This document shows positions 30,804-32,789 of a stretch of 32,789 nt of DNA, piece after piece; positions within the stretch are counted from its first letter, which is position 1, and the number at the start of each line of letters is the position of its first letter. Where the stretch lies: assembly GCA_031296215.1 (NCBI GenBank), contig JARLGE010000122.1:1-32789 (forward strand), in the 5' to 3' direction. The DNA comes from Occallatibacter sp. (GTDB lineage Bacteria; Acidobacteriota; Terriglobia; Terriglobales; Acidobacteriaceae). The translations under genes and the position numbers were made by a program. The notes under the pieces are model-generated. The model ran no database searches and had not been told where the DNA came from. It worked only from the letters and a program-made list of their open reading frames with translations.

Positions 30804-32333
30804 ATGAACCAAGCAACTAATCAATTAGTAGGAACGCTGAAGATGGTGGCTGCTTCCGCGGCCGTGGTTGGAGCCTTTGCCCTCGGCGCGGTGCTGTTCG
30901 TTGGCCGCGGCAATGTACACGCGGCCATGGCGATGGACGACAACAGCGTGGAAGCCTTGACGGCCCTTGACCGCGCCATGGAGGCGGTTGCGGCGCGGGT
31001 GACGCCGGCGGTGGTGAACGTGGCCGTGACTTCGCGCGGCTCGGCGGACACAGAGGCCTCCGGCGGCCCGATGCAGGGACTGCCTCCCGGGCTGCAGCAG
31101 TTCTTCGGTCAGTTGCCGCAGATGCCCCGCGGGCCGCAGATTGAGCACGGGGTGGGCAGCGGCATCATCATCTCGCCCGACGGCTACATCGTGACCAATG
31201 ACCACGTGGTGGATGGCGCAACCAACATCAGGGTCACACTCAACGATCGGCGCGTTTTGAATGGAAAAGTCATTGGCGTTGACAAGCTGACCGACCTGGC
31301 CGTGATCAAGGTGAACGCCAGCAATCTGCCCTCGATTGCCTGGGGCGACTCGACCAAGCTGCAGCCGGGACAAACGGTGCTGGCATTCGGCAGCCCCTTC
31401 GGTAATTTTCCTTTCTCGGTGACGCGGGGCATCGTGAGCGCGCTCAACCGGCCCAACCCCTATTCGGATAATCCGCGCAAACCGGGCGACTTCATTCAGA
31501 CCGACGCGGCCATCAATCCGGGCAACTCCGGCGGCGCGCTGGTGAACGCGCACGGCGAGCTGGTGGGCATCAACACCTTCATCATCTCGAACAGCGGTTC
31601 GTTTGCCGGCGCGGGCTTCGCCATCCCCGCGCAGATTGTGCGCGCGACGGCGGATCAGCTCATCAAGAACGGCAAGGTGGAGCACGGCTACCTGGGCATT
31701 AGCATGAACGACGTGACGCCGGAGAACGCGCACTTCTTCAACCTTGAGGAAGCACGCGGAGCGATCGTCTCGCAGGTCACGCCCGACTCGCCCGCCAGCC
31801 GCGGCGGCGTGGAGACTGGCGACGTGATCGCCTCGCTCAATGGAAACAAGATCGACGACGGAAGCGCGCTGCAGGTGGAGGTGAGCGAGATGACGCCGGG
31901 AACGAAGATTGCGCTGGGGGTGGTTCGCAATGGCAAGCCGGTTACGCTCAACCTGACCGTCGGCCAGTTCCACGGCGGCACCGAGGTGGCCAGCAACGAC
32001 AGCGACGATGACTCCAACGGCGCCAAGACCGGCAAGCTGGGCCTGGCGGTGAGCAATCTGACGGCGGATGCGCGCCAGCAGCTCAATGCGCCGGACCACC
32101 TGAAGGGCGTGGTGGTCGAAAGCGTGCGCCCGGCCAGCCCGGCCGACGAAGCAGGCATTCAGCCAGGGGACGTGATCCTCGAAGTGAACCGAAAACCGGC
32201 CGAATCGGCCAGCCAGTTTGCGAGCGAGGTGCACAAGAACCAGGAGGGGAGAGCACTGCTGCTGTTGGTCTGGTCGAAGGGCAATGCCAGCTACAGAACC
32301 ATTCAGCCGGAGCAGGTGCAGCCGCAAGGCTAG
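30804..32333 (+). CDS. HtrA/DegP-like periplasmic serine protease
   Basis: The 509-residue protein has an N-terminal hydrophobic helix (~residues 14-34, signal anchor), a trypsin-like domain and two PDZ domains (~275-365 and ~405-500). The catalytic triad is His134 (TNDHVVDG), Asp164 (TDLAVIKV) and Ser242 (NPGNSGGAL). The role expected is envelope protein quality control. AAGGAG at 30788-30793 supports the ATG at 30804. A palindrome matching the BlaI-type operator covers codons 4-9. If translation instead began at the ATG at 30843 (preceded by AGGAA), the palindrome would lie in the leader. It follows the M56 gene by 78 nt. Confidence 0.93.
   Translation: MNQATNQLVGTLKMVAASAAVVGAFALGAVLFVGRGNVHAAMAMDDNSVEALTALDRAMEAVAARVTPAVVNVAVTSRGSADTEASGGPMQGLPPGLQQFFGQLPQMPRGPQIEHGVGSGIIISPDGYIVTNDHVVDGATNIRVTLNDRRVLNGKVIGVDKLTDLAVIKVNASNLPSIAWGDSTKLQPGQTVLAFGSPFGNFPFSVTRGIVSALNRPNPYSDNPRKPGDFIQTDAAINPGNSGGALVNAHGELVGINTFIISNSGSFAGAGFAIPAQIVRATADQLIKNGKVEHGYLGISMNDVTPENAHFFNLEEARGAIVSQVTPDSPASRGGVETGDVIASLNGNKIDDGSALQVEVSEMTPGTKIALGVVRNGKPVTLNLTVGQFHGGTEVASNDSDDDSNGAKTGKLGLAVSNLTADARQQLNAPDHLKGVVVESVRPASPADEAGIQPGDVILEVNRKPAESASQFASEVHKNQEGRALLLLVWSKGNASYRTIQPEQVQPQG
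30815..30830. promoter_or_regulatory. Second BlaI-type operator, at the start of htrA
   Basis: AACTAA-TCAA-TTAGTA matches the palindrome at 28831-28846 at 12 of 16 positions: all of the left arm, one spacer base and five of six right-arm bases. It also shares the flanking GC on the left, and contains a perfect ACTAAT-CA-ATTAGT inverted repeat. It lies within the first codons of htrA, where bound repressor could block transcription. Confidence 0.5.
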
Positions 32334-32361
32334 GCCGGCGATTGCATAGTCCGCATCCGAT

Positions 32362-32408
32362 AAAAACACAGCCTCACGCGGCGCAGGTTCGCGCGGCGTG
32401 AGGCTGTG
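32362..32408 (-). terminator. Intrinsic terminator of the Ig-like repeat protein gene
   Basis: CACAGCCTCACGC (32367-32379) and its exact complement (32396-32408) form a perfect 13-bp stem. On the minus strand the stem is followed by a run of five U (A-tract 32362-32366). It ends the minus-strand gene that stops at 32418, and lies between it and the converging htrA. Confidence 0.75.
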
Positions 32409-32417
32409 CGGGGTGGG

Positions 32418-32789
32418 TTACTGCGCGGTGTAGGTGTAGTCGGTATGCTCGGTGACTCCGTTGATGTAGGTGTAGAGACGCGCATAGATCGTCTCCCCGT
32501 TGGTGGGCAGGCCGGTCGCCGTGACGGAAGTGGCGACGGTCGCGCCCGAGTGGTACAGGTTGTTCGTGCCCACCGTGCTTCCCAACCACAGCGAGTAGCC
32601 GGTGGTGTTGCCGGTGCCCGCCGTCCAGCTGAAGGTCACTGTGGAGCCGGCCAACACAGTGCTCGGCGCTGGAGTGGTCATTACGGCCTGCGCCGCCGCG
32701 GTGTAGGTGTAGTCGGTATGCTCGGTGACTCCGTTGATGTAGGTGTAGAGACGCGCGTACACCGTCTCTCCATTGGTGGGCAGACCGCC
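32418..32789 (-). CDS. C-terminal end of an Ig-like repeat extracellular protein (partial)
   Basis: The frame enters from the right window edge and ends at a TAA at 32418-32420, so only the last ~123 residues are seen. It consists of one complete and one partial unit of a ~91-residue repeat. The repeat has TPAPSTVLAGSTVTFSWTAG, GYSLWLGSTVG and ATGLPTNGETIYARLY motifs, and each unit ends in GVTEHTDYTYTA. This is an immunoglobulin/fibronectin-like beta-sandwich pattern typical of large secreted or surface proteins. The apparent start at 32762 (GTG) is internal to the repeat. Function beyond adhesion or surface display cannot be guessed. Confidence 0.8.
   Translation of the reverse strand, partial: GGLPTNGETVYARLYTYINGVTEHTDYTYTAAAQAVMTTPAPSTVLAGSTVTFSWTAGTGNTTGYSLWLGSTVGTNNLYHSGATVATSVTATGLPTNGETIYARLYTYINGVTEHTDYTYTAQ
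32425..32789. repeat. Direct repeat, 273-bp period, inside the Ig-like gene
   Basis: Copies begin at 32425 and 32698, exactly 273 bp (91 codons) apart, and their first 59 nt are identical. The second copy is cut by the window edge. The in-frame period shows recent duplication or conversion of a whole domain. Confidence 0.8.

Noticed and set aside
30825-32369. 514-codon open frame antisense to htrA
   Set aside because: The plus-strand HtrA frame has a complete catalytic triad and PDZ domains; the antisense frame has no recognisable features.

Overview
The window is about 32.8 kb of dense, GC-rich bacterial DNA. The combination of families points to Acidobacteriota, probably the Acidobacteriaceae/Terriglobia: winged-helix/TolB-like/TPR one-component regulators, a BlaI-M56 pair, a bacterial G1 glutamic peptidase, a short ccmF-ccmH-ccmI-like cluster, and Ig-like repeat proteins. 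This assignment is inferred from gene content; there is no rRNA or other phylogenetic anchor in the window.

Layout. 1-2.0 kb: uvrB (excision repair). 2.0-7.1 kb: a small secreted protein diverges from a cytochrome c maturation operon (ccmF, ccmH, a CcmI-like stub), with a perfect CRP/FNR-type palindrome in front of ccmF, followed by a membrane-anchored carboxypeptidase-regulatory-like protein. 7.1-9.8 kb: a DUF4149 membrane protein whose two flanking spacers each carry inverted arrays of heptanucleotide repeats, then a divergent YchF-like NTPase and a ZIP metal transporter. 9.9-15.6 kb: a polytopic GT-C-like membrane protein, a degenerate-EAL/HDOD protein, and a two-gene signalling unit in which a HAMP-PAS kinase-like protein lacks the phospho-accepting histidine and is followed 3 nt later by a stand-alone KdpD sensor domain.

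15.6-22.1 kb is almost all on the minus strand: a methyltransferase; an operon of DUF2089 regulator, small membrane protein and SHOCT-like protein; an SPFH protein translationally coupled to a triple zinc-ribbon protein; a LacI regulator with a candidate operator; a MogA/MoaB protein; and a secreted alpha/beta-hydrolase. A potassium-channel-like protein follows at 22.2-23.4 kb on the plus strand.

23.4-28.8 kb is gene-poor and looks accessory. It holds a glutamic peptidase, a secreted unknown protein, and a divergently transcribed winged-helix/TPR regulator. Between the last two lie three direct repeats at an exact 11-bp period, the geometry expected for PhoB/OmpR-type DNA-binding domains. 28.8-32.3 kb is a BlaI repressor / M56 metallopeptidase / HtrA protease cassette in which the same AACTAA-N4-TTAGT palindrome lies both before blaI and at the start of htrA. 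The window ends inside a minus-strand gene for a repetitive Ig-like extracellular protein, closed by an intrinsic terminator.

No tRNA, rRNA, CRISPR array, transposase or integrase was recognised.
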